Below are positions 23,991-35,928 of a DNA stretch of 64,000 bases, one piece after another. The position numbers were made by a program, and so were the translations under genes. Within the stretch, counting starts at the first letter, position 1, and each line of letters begins with the position of its first letter. Below the pieces are notes generated by a model. That model was given only the letters and a program-made list of their open reading frames with translations. It ran no database searches and was not told the origin of the DNA. The DNA lies in the NCBI GenBank assembly GCA_018894105.1, contig CM032132.1, positions 29,005,379 through 29,069,378 on the forward strand, in the 5' to 3' direction. The DNA is from Jacaranda mimosifolia (Eukaryota; Streptophyta; Magnoliopsida; Lamiales; Bignoniaceae).

Positions 23991-24099
23991 TAGTAATAGT
24001 TTAAGAAGTTCACATTCAGTCAGGTCCCTAGTCGAAAAATGAAAAAACAGACACCTTATCTAAATTTGCTAGCTCTGCAAAAGGTAATAGAGAAAGAAT

Positions 24100-25400
24100 C
24101 ATCACATTCTTGGTCTCAAACAAGCTTACTTTAAATGGTCTCAACCAGAATCAGATTTGGGAGATCCAAGAATCACCCCCCATCTGGTTGGATGAGATTA
24201 AAATTTATCTAAGGGAATGTAAAGTGCTAGAAGATAAAGTAAAGACTCGAAGGTTGAGAGATCGAACGGCAAAGTTCATCGTCAACGAGTATGGCCAACT
24301 GTACAAGAGATCTCTTTTTTGGCCCCCACTAAGATGTTTGACATCGGAACAAGCATTTGAGTTCCTATAAGAAATCCACTCTAGCATCTGTGGCAACCGC
24401 TCCGGGGGAGCGGACATTAGCCGATAAAGTCATTAGACATAGATACTTTTGGCTGACCTTACTCAAAAATGTGGTCGACTTTGTCAGAAAATGCCCATCT
24501 TGCTATGTGCACTCCAACATTGGTTATCAACCTGCTTCAGCACTTGTCCTGGTCCAAGTCACGTGATTGTTTAACCAATGGAGGATAGACATCTCTGGTT
24601 CCTTCCCAAAAGCCATAGGTCAAAGAAAATATATGATAGTTGTGGTGGAATACTTTACAAAGTAGGTCGATGCAGAGGCCATTCCAAAGATAGCGAATGT
24701 TGCAATAAGAAGCTTGCTGCTTCAGTTTGCCGAAAGTACTAATATCAAATAATGGTATCTAATTCCAAAGCAAAAAGATAAGAGACTGGTGTGAAAGTTT
24801 GAAAATTCGATAGCATTTCACCTCGATTGGCAATCTGTAGGTGAATGGGCAAACCGATGCCACCAATAGAAAAAATTATAGACCACATCAAAACTCAGCT
24901 AGAGGGATCTAGAGGAAACTGGGTAGATGACCTCCCGAGTGTCCTATGGGTGTACAGAATCGCTTCTCGGATTGCCACGAGACTTAGCCCTTACAACCTG
25001 ATCTATGGTTCAGAAGCAGTGACCCCAACAGAGTTGATACAATAAATAGCTAGGACAATCCACTATAGTCTAATCACAAGCATGGCAGAAAGGTAATTTG
25101 ACCTATGATAGACAAGCTAGGACAACTAGCATACGTAAAAATGCAAAGATATAGGTCGATCATGACTAAGCATTATAAAAAAGGAGTTTGACCCAGAAGC
25201 TTTCATGTCGGCGACCTCGTTCTTAAAAAAGTCTAAGTCTCAAAGAATGTTGGAAAGCTAAACCCTAACTGGGAAAGACCTTACTCAATAGTCAAGTAGC
25301 CAAGCATAATTCTTACAAGATAGTAGATATGAATGGGAATGAGTTGGCTTGACCATAGAATGCAATAAATTTGAAAATTTTCTATGTATGAAGAAAGATT
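24100..25400 (+). pseudogene. integrase of element B
   Basis: Linker 24110-24370 (KFIVNEYGQLYKRSLFWPPL, then RCLTSEQ). Zinc-binding region 24357-24566 (KVIRHRYFWLTLLKNVVDF, then RKCPSCYVH, the last two Cys of an HHCC finger). Core about 24580-24680 (WRIDISGSFPKAIGQRKYM, VVVEYFTK). C-terminal half of the core 24845-25045 (NWVDDLPSVLWVYRIASRI, GSEAVTPTELI). A degraded C-terminal part runs to about 25400. The frame is broken by stops near 24368, 24567 and 24663. Confidence 0.8.
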
Positions 25401-25589
25401 CTTTAATCTTGATTCAACTATTTCATGACGCATGAAATCCAATATTCTCAAAAAATGTACATTTGTAACTTGGTTTCAAATCAAAGAAATCAATTTTATG
25501 CTTGATCGACCTTTTATTTATGACTTTTTTTTCTTTATTAAATGAGAACCTGGTTCCTAGTCGAGTCGTCTAATAGCAGTAAATTTATT

Positions 25590-25775
25590 CAAAGTCAACC
25601 TCATGGTTGACTAGTAACTTGGTTTCCAACCAATCAACAAAACATGCATATGGACTTCATAATTTTATAATAGTTTGGTTTCCAACCGATCAACAGAAAT
25701 ATGTATACCTACCTCATAATTTTATAATAGCTTGGTTTCCAACCAATCAACAGGAATATGCGTGGTAAACTGATA
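25590..25775 (+). repeat. tandem tail repeats of element B
   Basis: Three imperfect copies of a unit of about 63 bp, each containing TTGGTTTCCAACC(A/G)ATCAAC and CATAATTTTATAATA. They sit between integrase and the antisense ORF. Non-coding. Confidence 0.75.
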
Positions 25776-25999
25776 GTTCTATGAAAATTTGACTTCATAA
25801 TCAACCTTAAAAGATCGACTAGGCATTTCAACACAAAAAGAAAGAGAAAAGGCAAGATAAAGACAACACAATAGTATATGTACAAAAACATTGAGATTGC
25901 GTTGCGAAGAATTCAAATTACATAAGAAGTTAGATCTAAATGTTTAATCACGCCTCTCGAGGTAGAACAAGTTAAACAGAACAATTTAAATAGAAGAAT

Positions 26000-28413
26000 G
26001 AAATTAACTTGAGTTCGCCTCTTCTCTCATTGCGCCTCCAGCAGTGCCTTCAACTATCTCATTGATGGCTTTGTCCATCTCATCCATAGAGTCCACAGGC
26101 ATGACCAACGGTGGGCCTTCAACCTCTTGGTCTAATCCAGAGTAAAGAGCACCTGCAAGTCGAGAAGGATCAATCCCATCAGTCAGAAATATACGGTTAG
26201 TAGTAGGAAAGTACATAGCAGCATCCACTTGCCTATTCTTCATTTCGAGGGCTAAGTCGTTGACAAACTCAAACCTTTTCCCTACTGCTGTTGCCTTGGA
26301 ATAGATTGGACCTCCACCTTCTCAACATGTGTATTCTCTTCATAGTTTTGGAGCCGCTCGTCCTAGAACACGTTCAGTCAAGCCTTATCCTCTTTGCTGA
26401 TCTAATAGCCTAAGAATTCTAGTTGTTTCATTGCCTTCTTAGTGTCATCCATTACAAACACAACACTAGCTTCAGCAAAGGCAGGGCTCAACATGAACTG
26501 CTTCATCTCCTCCTTACAAATACTTGGCAGTATCTTGAAGAATTCATCTCGAGCATAACAGGGGCAGTTGTTATATCTCAATGCTCGACCAGAGAGCGAG
26601 ACCGCTCCCACTTCCGACCTTGCTTTCTTCAGGAGGTCGTCCAGTCGACTCCTCTCTGCTACGGTAGCCATCAACTCCGAGTCCTTCTCCTCAATCTATT
26701 TTTCCAATTCTTGGATCCTCAACTTTAAAGACTCAACCCGAGTTTTTGAGAGACTAGACTGCTATTTCTATAGTTTCGTAAGGTCAGCTAGGGCAAGTTC
26801 AGCCCAACGATAGAAGTTGTAGCCCCACTGTCCGACTTGCAAAGAAGAGGATTCAATTACAAACATACATGTAAGTATCTATTCAAAAGACAGGCTAAGC
26901 TGAGCATAAACTTACCATATTGGCGTGGTATGGAAACGTCTTTAGAGCATCGACCTGTCCAAGCTCCAACATCTTCTTCTGGTTTGGGAGAAAAAGACCA
27001 GTGGTAAGGACTTCAAAGGAGTCACTCATGTCGACCCCACAGCCAGCATCGAGGTTATGTTTGCAATATCCACATCTAAGCTAAACCTTGGGTTCGAAGA
27101 AGTAGGCAGTGGGAACAACTCCTCATCAGGCAACGACTTGAAAAGAAAACCATCGACCACTTTCCCTTTCCACTTTTCAGCGGCAGTCCTCTTAGGAAAA
27201 AAAGGTTAATCATCAATAGTCCTCTTTTCTAGGCGGGGAGCTGGGCTAGTAGCACCAACCGTACTTGGTCGAGCAATAGAGGGGTGGTCCATGGTACATA
27301 CTATGATTAGCTACCCAAGGACACGGCCTCTCGATGAAAAATAGCCACCTCTCTTCACTCGTGTGCCTTCTGTTGTCTGGCCATGGCTAGCTGATGTGAC
27401 TTATTCATGATTGCTCGATCTGGAAAACATAAACAGAAATGCATAACATCAATCAAAAACTTGGAAAGAACAACAAAAATAATAAAGTGAAATTAAGTCA
27501 CCTAGACGAGCATTTGGTGGCAACCTCGATCGAGCAGGTGACAAATCTGCTAACATTAGATCCCCCTCATTTGTAAACCCCGACACCTCCATCTATCTAA
27601 AATCTAGTAGATCTCGGCTGAAAGTATTATTCTAGGTCAAATTTTCATTTCCAGGCATATCGAACTAACCCCTCAACCATCCCCTTGGGATATTAAAGCT
27701 GACCCCACTAGGTGTACGGACAAAGAGGTATCTCTTTTTCCAAGATTGACCATGAGAAGATGATGGTGTCACAAATATTTTTCGACAAGGGCGAGCGGGT
27801 ACCGCCTGACTTCTGTGACATGGGAAGATGAAAAAGGAATTATTAAAGTTTATGAAGGAGGGAGGCTAGTCATGTATTAGCATCAAGACGACAAAGATAT
27901 ACAAGATCGTAAAATAATTAGGCAGCAATTGGGTAATGCACACCTAAAAACTCGTAAGCAGGTCGACTATGGGTTGCACAATCAAAAACCTAAGCCCACA
28001 CCTCAGTGAATCCTCAAAGACCACTATGCAACCCTCTAGAGTTCTATGCATCCTATCACTCGGCCTAGGTGAAATTAACTCGAACTCAGTTGGAATGTGA
28101 TATGTGCGCCTAATAGACTCCAAGTTATTCTTGATGATTTCAGATAGTATGACGCTATAATAGTTGATAATAAATAGCCTACCTCGAGACACAAGAGGTC
28201 GCTTGCCTCCCTAGAGGGGCTAGCACCCTCTTCGACCATAGCCCTCGTTTCGTTTGCACCCTTCTCACTCAAACACCCAGAAGTACTTGACCTATCACTA
28301 GTCGGCTTACTAGTTCCACTAGAATTGCTATTCCTTATGGTCGAGGCCCCAGACGAACGAGTTGCCTCAGAGTTATCCAACCTCCCACTATTTTTCCAAA
28401 AAATTCTAAGCAT
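26000..28413 (-). pseudogene. antisense ORF of element B (gypsy-type transposon protein)
   Basis: Reading leftwards from 28413, on the strand opposite to gag-pol. A Ser/Thr-rich start (NSNSSGTSKPTSDRSSTS) is followed by a domain with ESIRRTYHIPTEFEL, RPSDRM and EGCIVVFEDSLRCGLRF, which I recognise as the plant 'putative gypsy type transposon' (Transposase_28-like) domain. Further on WKKRYLFVRTPSGV matches the usual KGWKxRFFFV region. The C-terminal parts (26674-26402 and 26243-26004) are coiled-coil-like and acidic, with SRLDDLLKKARSEVG and NEIVEGTAGGAMREEA. Frames change several times. Such antisense ORFs occur in Tat-lineage elements; their function is not known. Confidence 0.65.
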
Positions 28414-28923
28414 GATTAAAAGCCCTTAGGAGTCGTAACAAAGAATGGCAAAGAGCAAAACTGTGCAAGAATGAAGAAGAAGTTACAAAACAAAGAAGAA
28501 CATGAAGTTTGTGATTATCACTTGAAGCTGGGCACACACGATCGTTCGAAGTAAGATTCACAAAGCTCAACCTCTCACTAACGCGGTAAAATGTAGTAAA
28601 TTAGAAGCCTAGTGCACTATTTATAGGATTCAACAAAGGGATAATTCAACTGGCTAAAGTGATCAGTTGCTTGGCACTTATTGCATAATCACCATCATTA
28701 TATTTAACCACCCAATGTAATTGCCACATTTATTTCCATTAAAACCACATTTATTGCCACATTTATTCCCATCAGAAACCCTAGTCAGAATTCAAAATGT
28801 GAGGTCGATAATAATAAAAAAAAAAGAAAAAGAAAAAAGAGATTAGCTACTCTCCACTCCTTCTCATCGCGAGCTCGATTAGGACTTGGGAGTGGGGAGG
28901 ACTCATGATATGGGGAAGTAAGG

Positions 28924-29303
28924 TGAGCCTAGATAGGCTCAGTAGAACTAACCCAAGAATGCATCTGGCCAATCAACTAGTATAGCTATCAGCATTCTTT
29001 CAATCGACCAGAGTATGGTTGATAGGCTCGTGACCAAAAACACATCTTGATCAGGAGAAGTTCCTTAATCGACCATAGTATGGTGGAAAGGCCTATGACC
29101 AAAGAGTCATCTCAACTCAAAGAATTCGACTTGCGGGACAATAAGGTACTTCCCGTCATCAGTCACTGTCGCATTAAATGCAACAAACCACCATTGATTG
29201 CAGGACTCAACCCGCTCCTAATCCTCACATCCATCCCCAGTCCACCTCCTAGTCGACTACTATGGGCCTAATTCTCCAACTCTCAGATATATAAGCATCA
29301 TCA
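28924..29303 (+). repeat. right (3') LTR of element B, internally deleted
   Basis: A 380-bp LTR beginning TGAGCCTAGATAGGC and ending AAGCATCATCA. It aligns with the first about 300 bp and last about 90 bp of the left LTR and lacks the central TATA-bearing part, so it could not have driven a new round of transposition. Confidence 0.85.
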
Positions 29304-29970
29304 CTAAGTTAATATAATATTTATAAATCCAAATATATATTAAAGTATTCCAAAAATGAACTTTAATTATATATATAAATATATATATATATATATTTAG
29401 TCCATTAACTCTTTACTAACACAATATAACTATTTTAATTTCTATTTACATATGTTATGTATGAGAATATTCATGGACATAATATACAGACAGTTTTCAA
29501 AATTAAACTATAAACATATCATTTAAATGGAAACATACATGCACATAAAATAATTTCCAAAAAAAAAAGGGAAAAATCAACGCATCATTTTTTGGCTTCC
29601 TAAAATACAAAATTTGTAAATTTAAACAATAAGTTATAAACTATAATTTATGTATTTACAAAAATATTATATTTTGAACTTTTCAAATATAATTAATATT
29701 TCTAAGCTAATAGAATATTTATAGGTTTGTATATATAATAAAATATTCCAAACGTAAACTTTAATTTCATATATACATATATATATACATACTTAGTTAA
29801 TGCATTAACTCTTTAGTAACACAATACAATTTTTTCAATTTATATTTACATATTTTATATATGAGAACATACATGCATTTAATATACAAACAGTTTCTCA
29901 AATTAACAATATAAGTACATCGTTTGAATGCAAACAGATATATACACACACACATAAACTAATTTCAAAA
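29304..29970. repeat. tandem duplication of about 400 bp split by element B
   Basis: Unit 2 (about 29585-29965) repeats unit 1, which is divided into 18838-18971 and 29304-29580 by element B. Shared words include CAAAATTTGTAAATTTAAAC, AACTATAATTTATGTA and GCATTAACTCTTTA/CCATTAACTCTTTA. The junction CTAAG of unit 1 corresponds to TTCTAAGCTAATAG in unit 2, an uninterrupted version of the target site. AT-rich, non-coding. Confidence 0.8.
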
Positions 29971-30589
29971 AATTGATAAACCACCACAAATACTTAACAG
30001 AAAAGGCTACAAAAATTAATATACAGGAAACAAATAAAAAACAAATGCAAAAACAACATCTGAAATGAGGCTTTGTCTATGAAGAAGCATCCAATCAAAA
30101 AATACTCAAAATTAATTTTTCAATCGAAAAATCTATTTCAAGGTACTGCACATATTGAACCAACACATATAAGCCTATATATACAAAAATTTTGTAACTC
30201 ATATTCATCAAAATAGTGCATATAGAAACTTAAATTAACAAAAGAACAAATATAGTCAGAAGAAAACTATAAATATAGGAAAAATTCTATTCACAACACT
30301 AAAAAAATCGTAGTTAAATAATCAGCAAGCTTTTCAACCAACTTATACGCAAATTTTACATATCCTTTTTGGGGTTCTAAATTTCAGTACGACTGCTAAA
30401 ATAAGAGTACCGGAATAAAATTTTCAAACGCACGCGCACACAAAATAATTTTATTATGATTATTATTATTATACTACACATAGCATCACTCACTCGATCT
30501 ATATATATATATATATACACACTTCAATAATATATTAATATATTTATGAACAAATGATGAAGAGAAACCCACTTTTTTTAATTCCCATA
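29971..30589. other. AT-rich stretch, no gene seen
   Basis: Low-complexity AT-rich DNA with short TA runs (30500-30520) and no coding signal on either strand. Confidence 0.7.
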
Positions 30590-30780
30590 ATAATAATAAT
30601 AAATTATTATTATTATTATTATTGTTGTTGTTGTTGTTGTTGTTGTTGTTAATAATAATAATAATAATAATATTCTACTCCAAGTACCATTTGTATAACT
30701 TTTATTGTTATTATTATTCTACACGTAGCATCACTACTCCAGGTACCATTCGTATAACTTTTATTATTATTATTATTATT
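30590..30780. repeat. compound trinucleotide microsatellite
   Basis: TAA repeats, then TTA repeats, then eight GTT/TTG units, then TAA repeats (30590-30670). After this, two copies of a block containing CTACTCCA(A/G)GTACCATT and GTATAACTTTTATT follow, each ending in TTA repeats. Confidence 0.85.
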
Positions 30781-31400
30781 AAATACAAAGCAATAAATAT
30801 TATCATCATATTTAATGCACAAATGAAATCACAAATCTCAAAACAGAACATAAATATGGAAATATCTTCTTAATTGAACTAAAATTAAAATGAGCAGAAA
30901 AGATTTAATCAGACAAATATAGTACACCTCAAATGTTACTTCTTTCCAGCAACTCTTTTCAAATACAAGGAAGTCTACATGGATACAATCACCAAACGGC
31001 AGAACTCCATAACAGCCCCAAGAAAAGTTACAATAAAATGAAAAATAGAACAACAGTTATACTTTCAATTAACAACATAGAATTGCCAACACAATAATTA
31101 AACACAAAGCGATAAATATTTTTGCATCATATTCAATGCACAAACTAAATTATAAATATCAAAACAGAACATAAATATAGAAACAACTTCCTAAAATAGA
31201 ACTAAAATTAAAATGAGCTAGAAAAATTTAATCTGACAAATATATTGTACCTCAAATATTACTCCTTGCAACCAATTCCTTTCAGATACAAATAACTCCT
31301 CAAGGACACAGTCATCAAATTGCAAAACTCCATTAATACCTGAAAAAGAAAAAGTTATAATACAATGATAAACAAAAATGCAGTTATTGTAAAAAGCACA
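30780..31400 (-). repeat. tandem duplication of about 320 bp with exon-like core
   Basis: Two units (30780-31100 and 31101-31400, offset about 320-323 bp). Both contain on the minus strand an open segment of about 30 codons: GVLPFGDC...FEKSCWKEVTFEV in the first and GVLQFDDC...SERNWLQGVIFEV in the second. In the second unit the segment is preceded by a good acceptor-like tract, TTTTTCTTTTTCAG. The protein family is not recognised. It may be a duplicated exon of a dead gene or a transposon internal repeat. Confidence 0.6.
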
Positions 31401-33005
31401 CCCACCCCCCCCCCCCTCCCCAAAAAAAACAAAAAAGAGTATTCCTGCAGCCTACCTCCTGCCATCCTAGGAAAGGAAAAACCAAACACCGCACAAAAAA
31501 CCTAAAGAAACCAATCACACAAAACCATAGAAAATCGAAAACTTTAATCTAATGAGAACAAAAATGTATAAAAACAAAATCATTGCAAATCCCCACCACA
31601 TAATAAGCCAAAAAAAAAAAAAAACTCATAACCATAATCTCCACACTTCAAAGTACAAACAAAAATATAATCTCCAAAATAGGAAAATAAAACATCAGAA
31701 AAGTAGGGAAAATTACTTAAAAAAGCACACACCGAATCAAGCAAAAGTTTTTCTTCTATTCATCAAGTAATCTGATTAAAAAAAGAAAAAACTCTAACTC
31801 CAATAGTAAGTAAGACAAACAAAATGTAATGAGCACAAAGGAGAGAAACGTAAAGCAAGAAGTAACATCTAGTTAACCAAGGAATGAAGAAAACAATGCT
31901 CAAACAAACCCAAAACCACAATAAATACAGCAGAAACAAAATGCAAACCACGATAAACATCTAATAAGTAAAACAAAAAACAACAATATAAGAAAAATGA
32001 AAAAGTACTCATCTTGCGTTAAAATTTCCTCCACTATTGTAGCAGGGCAAAGCATTGGGAAATCCTACCACCAAACCAACCCATTATTTCAGCAGCAGCC
32101 CTAGCTCTCTCATAGACTGTCACACACATAGAGTAAAAGAGGGCAATAAAAAGTAATACTATCAAATCACAACAATATAACCAAAGAAGGAAAAGGAACA
32201 CGTTTTTAAAAAGCATTCCACGTATCTGGCGACCAAACGACATCGTTTTATTTATTTTTTCCTTCTCTCAAAATTTTTAGATCTAAATTCAAAATAACTA
32301 AACAGAGATGGCAAGTCTTGGAGCACAAAATAAAGAGAAAAAAATATTAAATACCCTTAAAATAAAAATGAAGTCATGTAAGATAAGCCACACCCCCCAA
32401 GACAATCAATTATGTAGACCCTAATTTTCCTCAAAACAATCACTGGGACCCACCGCAATAATGTCCAATAAAGATTAAAAAACGACAGCCACCCTTTCAG
32501 TAAATAGTACAACAAGCCAGAGTGTTATCGAATTGAAAATGACGGTATTTTCAAATAAATAACAAAGAAAAAAATTAGAAGACAACAAGCTAATTTCTTC
32601 TAACCATCCAATAGACCCCACAACATTGTTTGCAAAAAGACAAAAACAAAACAACAACATCAACATAAAGTACAAAAACCATAAGCATGTCAGCAAGCAA
32701 AAAGTGTCATTTTGCAAATTAACCAAATAAAAAAAAAACAAAAAAAAAAACAAAGAAGAGAAAAAGACAACATATGCGGGGAGTTCCTATTCACACACTC
32801 TTCCATGCTTATGTAATATAGTGATATTATAAGAAAGAACAAACTTTTTCTTTTATGAATTCAATCGTATCATCTAATGAACTGATACATTCACGCACAT
32901 AAGTTAGAAAAAAGTTAGAAAATCAACATTTGGAACAAACTGCTCTACTAATGAAAGATGTAAAAGAATTTGACTCATCAAAATTTATAGAAGTTACATA
33001 AGAGA
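31401..33005. other. A-rich stretch, no supported gene
   Basis: Strongly A-rich plus strand with poly-A and poly-C tracts (31405-31425). The minus strand shows short hydrophobic ORFs (31763-31960, 32034-32243, 32475-32753) that are explained by T-rich composition. One of them ends TVYERARAAAEIMGWF, which looks less random, but no splice context or family supports it. Confidence 0.6.
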
Positions 33006-33014
33006 TTCCAAATA

Positions 33015-35022
33015 CGGGAAAATTATAATTTTAGTCCCTCAATTATTACCTATTTCGATTTTACTCTATTTTGATATGGGATTAGCACATTTTATTTATT
33101 TTTCACTAAATTTTAGCTCATTTAATCCAATTTTTTATAATTTTAGTTCATTGGGCTAAAAAAATTTCAATTGAGCCCACAATTTGCCTAATCAACTCTA
33201 ATTGGACTCAAAATTTGGGCACTTCTAGCCATTTGTCAAGTGAGACCATGCCATCCGCCATGTGTGATGCCACATCACTTTAATTCATTAGTGAAAATAT
33301 CTCTAAAATTCATCAATAAAACAAATATTAAAAAAAATTAGATATACATATATTTTATACATATACAGGTGCACGTATGATATCATATATATGTATAATA
33401 AACATAATCAATAAACATATTTAATACATATATATGTGTATATACAAATTTCTTGCTTACAAACCTAGCCTCAACCAAATTCTTGAACTACCAAAAATTG
33501 GCCATAAACATGGAATTGACCAACGGTTTGCTTCTCCTCGGCATGAGGAGTATTTTTGTATAAAGAACTCCCCGAACCAAGGCAAATTTCGTCGAAAATT
33601 ATGAATGCCGACGAGCAAACAAGGGTGGTGGTGGTTCCTCCACTTCCAACGGCTGAAACGACATGAGCGTTGAGGGGATTGGGTCGAAATGACATGGGTA
33701 GGCTTTTGGTACTGTCAATTTGTGGTTTTAATCAGCAGCGAAGGAAATTTTTCGATGATGGCGTGGTAATGGTGTGTAGGGTTCCGCAATGGTTTATGGT
33801 CAAATTGGCCATGTAACAACAATAATTTTCAAAATTGATTGGGGGGGTTTGGTTCACCTCATCAAAGCACACCTTTTAGTGGTGGAGTTCCATTTATTGC
33901 AATGGTTGCTGGTGGCTCGCTGTTGCTAGCAGTGTTGTAGTGGCGGCGTTCTAATGAAGCTGTGTTGAACTGATTTCCATTTTATCGGGGCTATCTTTAT
34001 GTACGAAAGGGAGGGTGTGAGCGGGCAAGGAGGGGTCAGGTAGGGGGCTATTGGCAGCCGCTGTGCAGCGACTACCCATGGCTATGGGCTTGTGTTCGTT
34101 CAAGAACAGGAGGTAGGTTGATAAAGAATGGCGGATGATAATTTTTGAGTGTATTTTTTAATATTATTAAATACATTAATCTTATTAAATTTAATTGTTT
34201 CAAAAATTCTTTATATATATATAATATTATTAAATAAAGTATTTTAAATAATGTTATTATTTTATGTTATTGGATAATGCATTTCAATTTTCTTATTTAA
34301 TAAATTATTTATTTACTTTATTTTTAATTAGTAAATAATTCACTTAAATTTAATTAACTTATATTGCATATTTATTATTTTAAAATTATTTAATATGTAC
34401 TCAATTAATAAATATATTTAGTATTTAATATTATTAAATGTTAATTATTTAAGTAAATTATTTTATATATGTAATATTATTAAATAGATTATTCTAGAGA
34501 TGTTTATTATTTAATATTATTGAATAGGAGAAATTATTTTAGATTTAAAATTTTTATTCTATCTAATTATTTATTATTTATATTTATTAATTAATAAATA
34601 ATTCATTAACTTTGAATAAATTATTTTAGACATATTCATTATTCACATTATTAATATATAATTCAAAAATGATTAAAATTATATGAATATAAATGAATTT
34701 AAAAAATTTAAATCGGGAAAAATAGAAAAAAAATATTTTTAGTGTTCTAGTGCTTTTGGTGTTTTCGCCATTTCACGAGCATTTTTCGTTTTTTTTATTG
34801 CTTTTTTTTTCTTAGTTTTTTTCCTCAATTAATTCTGACTGGGCAATTATTGAGCACAATAAAAAAAAAAAAAAAAAACTCAGCTCAATGGACCAAACTT
34901 GCAAAAAATTGGATTAAATGTGTCAAAATTAGTGAAAAATAGATTAAATATACTAACCCCATATCAAAATTGTGTGAATTCGAAATAGGCAATAATTGAA
35001 GGACTAAAATTTCAATTTTCCT
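33015..35022. mobile_element. Mutator-like element with long TIRs, non-autonomous
   Basis: The ends are long imperfect inverted repeats of roughly 180 bp. The left starts GGGAAAATTATAATTTTAG and the right, read inverted, GGAAAATTGAAATTTTAG; both continue with TCC(C/T)TCAATTATT and later a shared TTTCACTAA and AATCCAATTTTTT. They are flanked by TTCCAAATA (33006-33014) and TTCCAATTA (35023-35031), an 8/9 match and the 9-bp duplication size expected for Mutator elements. No transposase is present. The interior 33450-34130 is clearly more GC-rich than its surroundings. Confidence 0.75.
33450..34130 (-). other. GC-richer cargo inside the Mutator-like element
   Basis: This internal block contrasts with the AT-rich arms. 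A 74-codon minus-strand frame (33695-33471) starts MSFRPNPLNAHVV and includes SGGTTTTLVCSSAF. It has no recognisable family and no clear splice signals. It may be a captured host gene fragment as in Pack-MULEs, or simply older element sequence. Confidence 0.35.
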
Positions 35023-35031
35023 TTCCAATTA

Positions 35032-35923
35032 CTATGAAAATATCAAGTTTTATCCTAATTATTCCCAAAAACTCCAAGACTTGTGTAGCTAAAATCCTCG
35101 ACGAGGTTTTCTATGGTCTTAACCTATCATATTTATCTATTGTAATGTAAGTACTTTGCTACCATTGGATTACAACTATGTGAATATCTACCTTAGGATG
35201 TGTTTGGTTTGAAAAAAAAAAAAATTTAATCACATAATTTAATATTTATATTGTTCTTTTTGAAATTCCTAATTTGTCCTCTATTAAAAAATTTATTATT
35301 CTAAAAATACTCTTTGTTTGAATAGAAAATTTGAAATAATTTAATTTTCTAAACTTACTGTAAATTTTTATTCCTCCTAAACTCTAATTATCCCAATTTG
35401 TTCTAAATATAAATTAAATAAAAAATTTTAAAAATAAAAATTTAAAGTTATTATTATTTTTATAATATAATTTAATAATTTTAAATATATACTTAATAAG
35501 ATTAAAATAACAAATATATGTAAAAGAATTTAATCAATTTTATATATTATCTACAAATAAAATAAACAAAAAATTAAAAACAAAATAATTAAAACATAAC
35601 AGGAAGAAGAAGAATCTTACTCTTCTTCCCCAAACCGCCGCCCCAATGACCACCAAATCCCACCACCCCGTCCCCCCTCGGGCCCAACCCGCCCAGCCAG
35701 CCAGCACCTCAAGCCCGTCCACTCCCCTTCCGCCAAGCCCCGCTGCTCCCCGTCCCAGGCCCTAGCCAGCCTGACCATGGCCAGGTGGCGCTGGCCATGG
35801 CTTGCTGCTGAATTTTGGTGTGTGCGTTGGGTATGTATGTATGTATGTATTTTTATTTATTTATTTTTTTTGAGAAAAAAGTGAATATGGATGTATGTGT
35901 ATTTTGTGTGTGTCTAATACACA
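35032..35923. other. intergenic stretch with GC-rich island
   Basis: AT-rich up to about 35600. A Pro/Ser-codon-like GC-rich block follows at 35620-35820 (CCC-rich, containing the near-palindrome CCATGGCCAGGTGGCGC...GGCCATGG), then a short GTAT microsatellite at 35830-35850. No gene is supported; the ORFs here are short and one-sided in composition. Confidence 0.6.
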
Positions 35924-35928
35924 CATAT

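Larger units (their letters stand above)
18977..29303 (+). mobile_element. Tat/Ogre-like gypsy element B with antisense ORF
   Basis: A 10.3-kb plus-strand element: LTR 18977-19682, primer site, gag, protease, RT, two RNase H regions, integrase, a tandem tail, an antisense ORF, LTR 28924-29303. Both LTRs start TGAGCC and end CATCATCA. The flanking pentamers are CTAGG (18972-18976) and CTAAG (29304-29308), differing by one base. It shares its primer site and LTR ends with element A. The right LTR is only 380 bp against 706 bp on the left, an internal deletion. All coding regions are disrupted. Confidence 0.8.

Noticed and set aside
28917..29303. Possible independent gene at the right LTR of B (74-codon ORF)
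   Set aside because: The sequence is LTR, matching 18977-19682.
31763..32753. Hydrophobic minus-strand ORFs resembling membrane proteins
   Set aside because: They result from the A-rich plus strand (T-rich codons for Phe and Leu), with no start context, family or splice logic.
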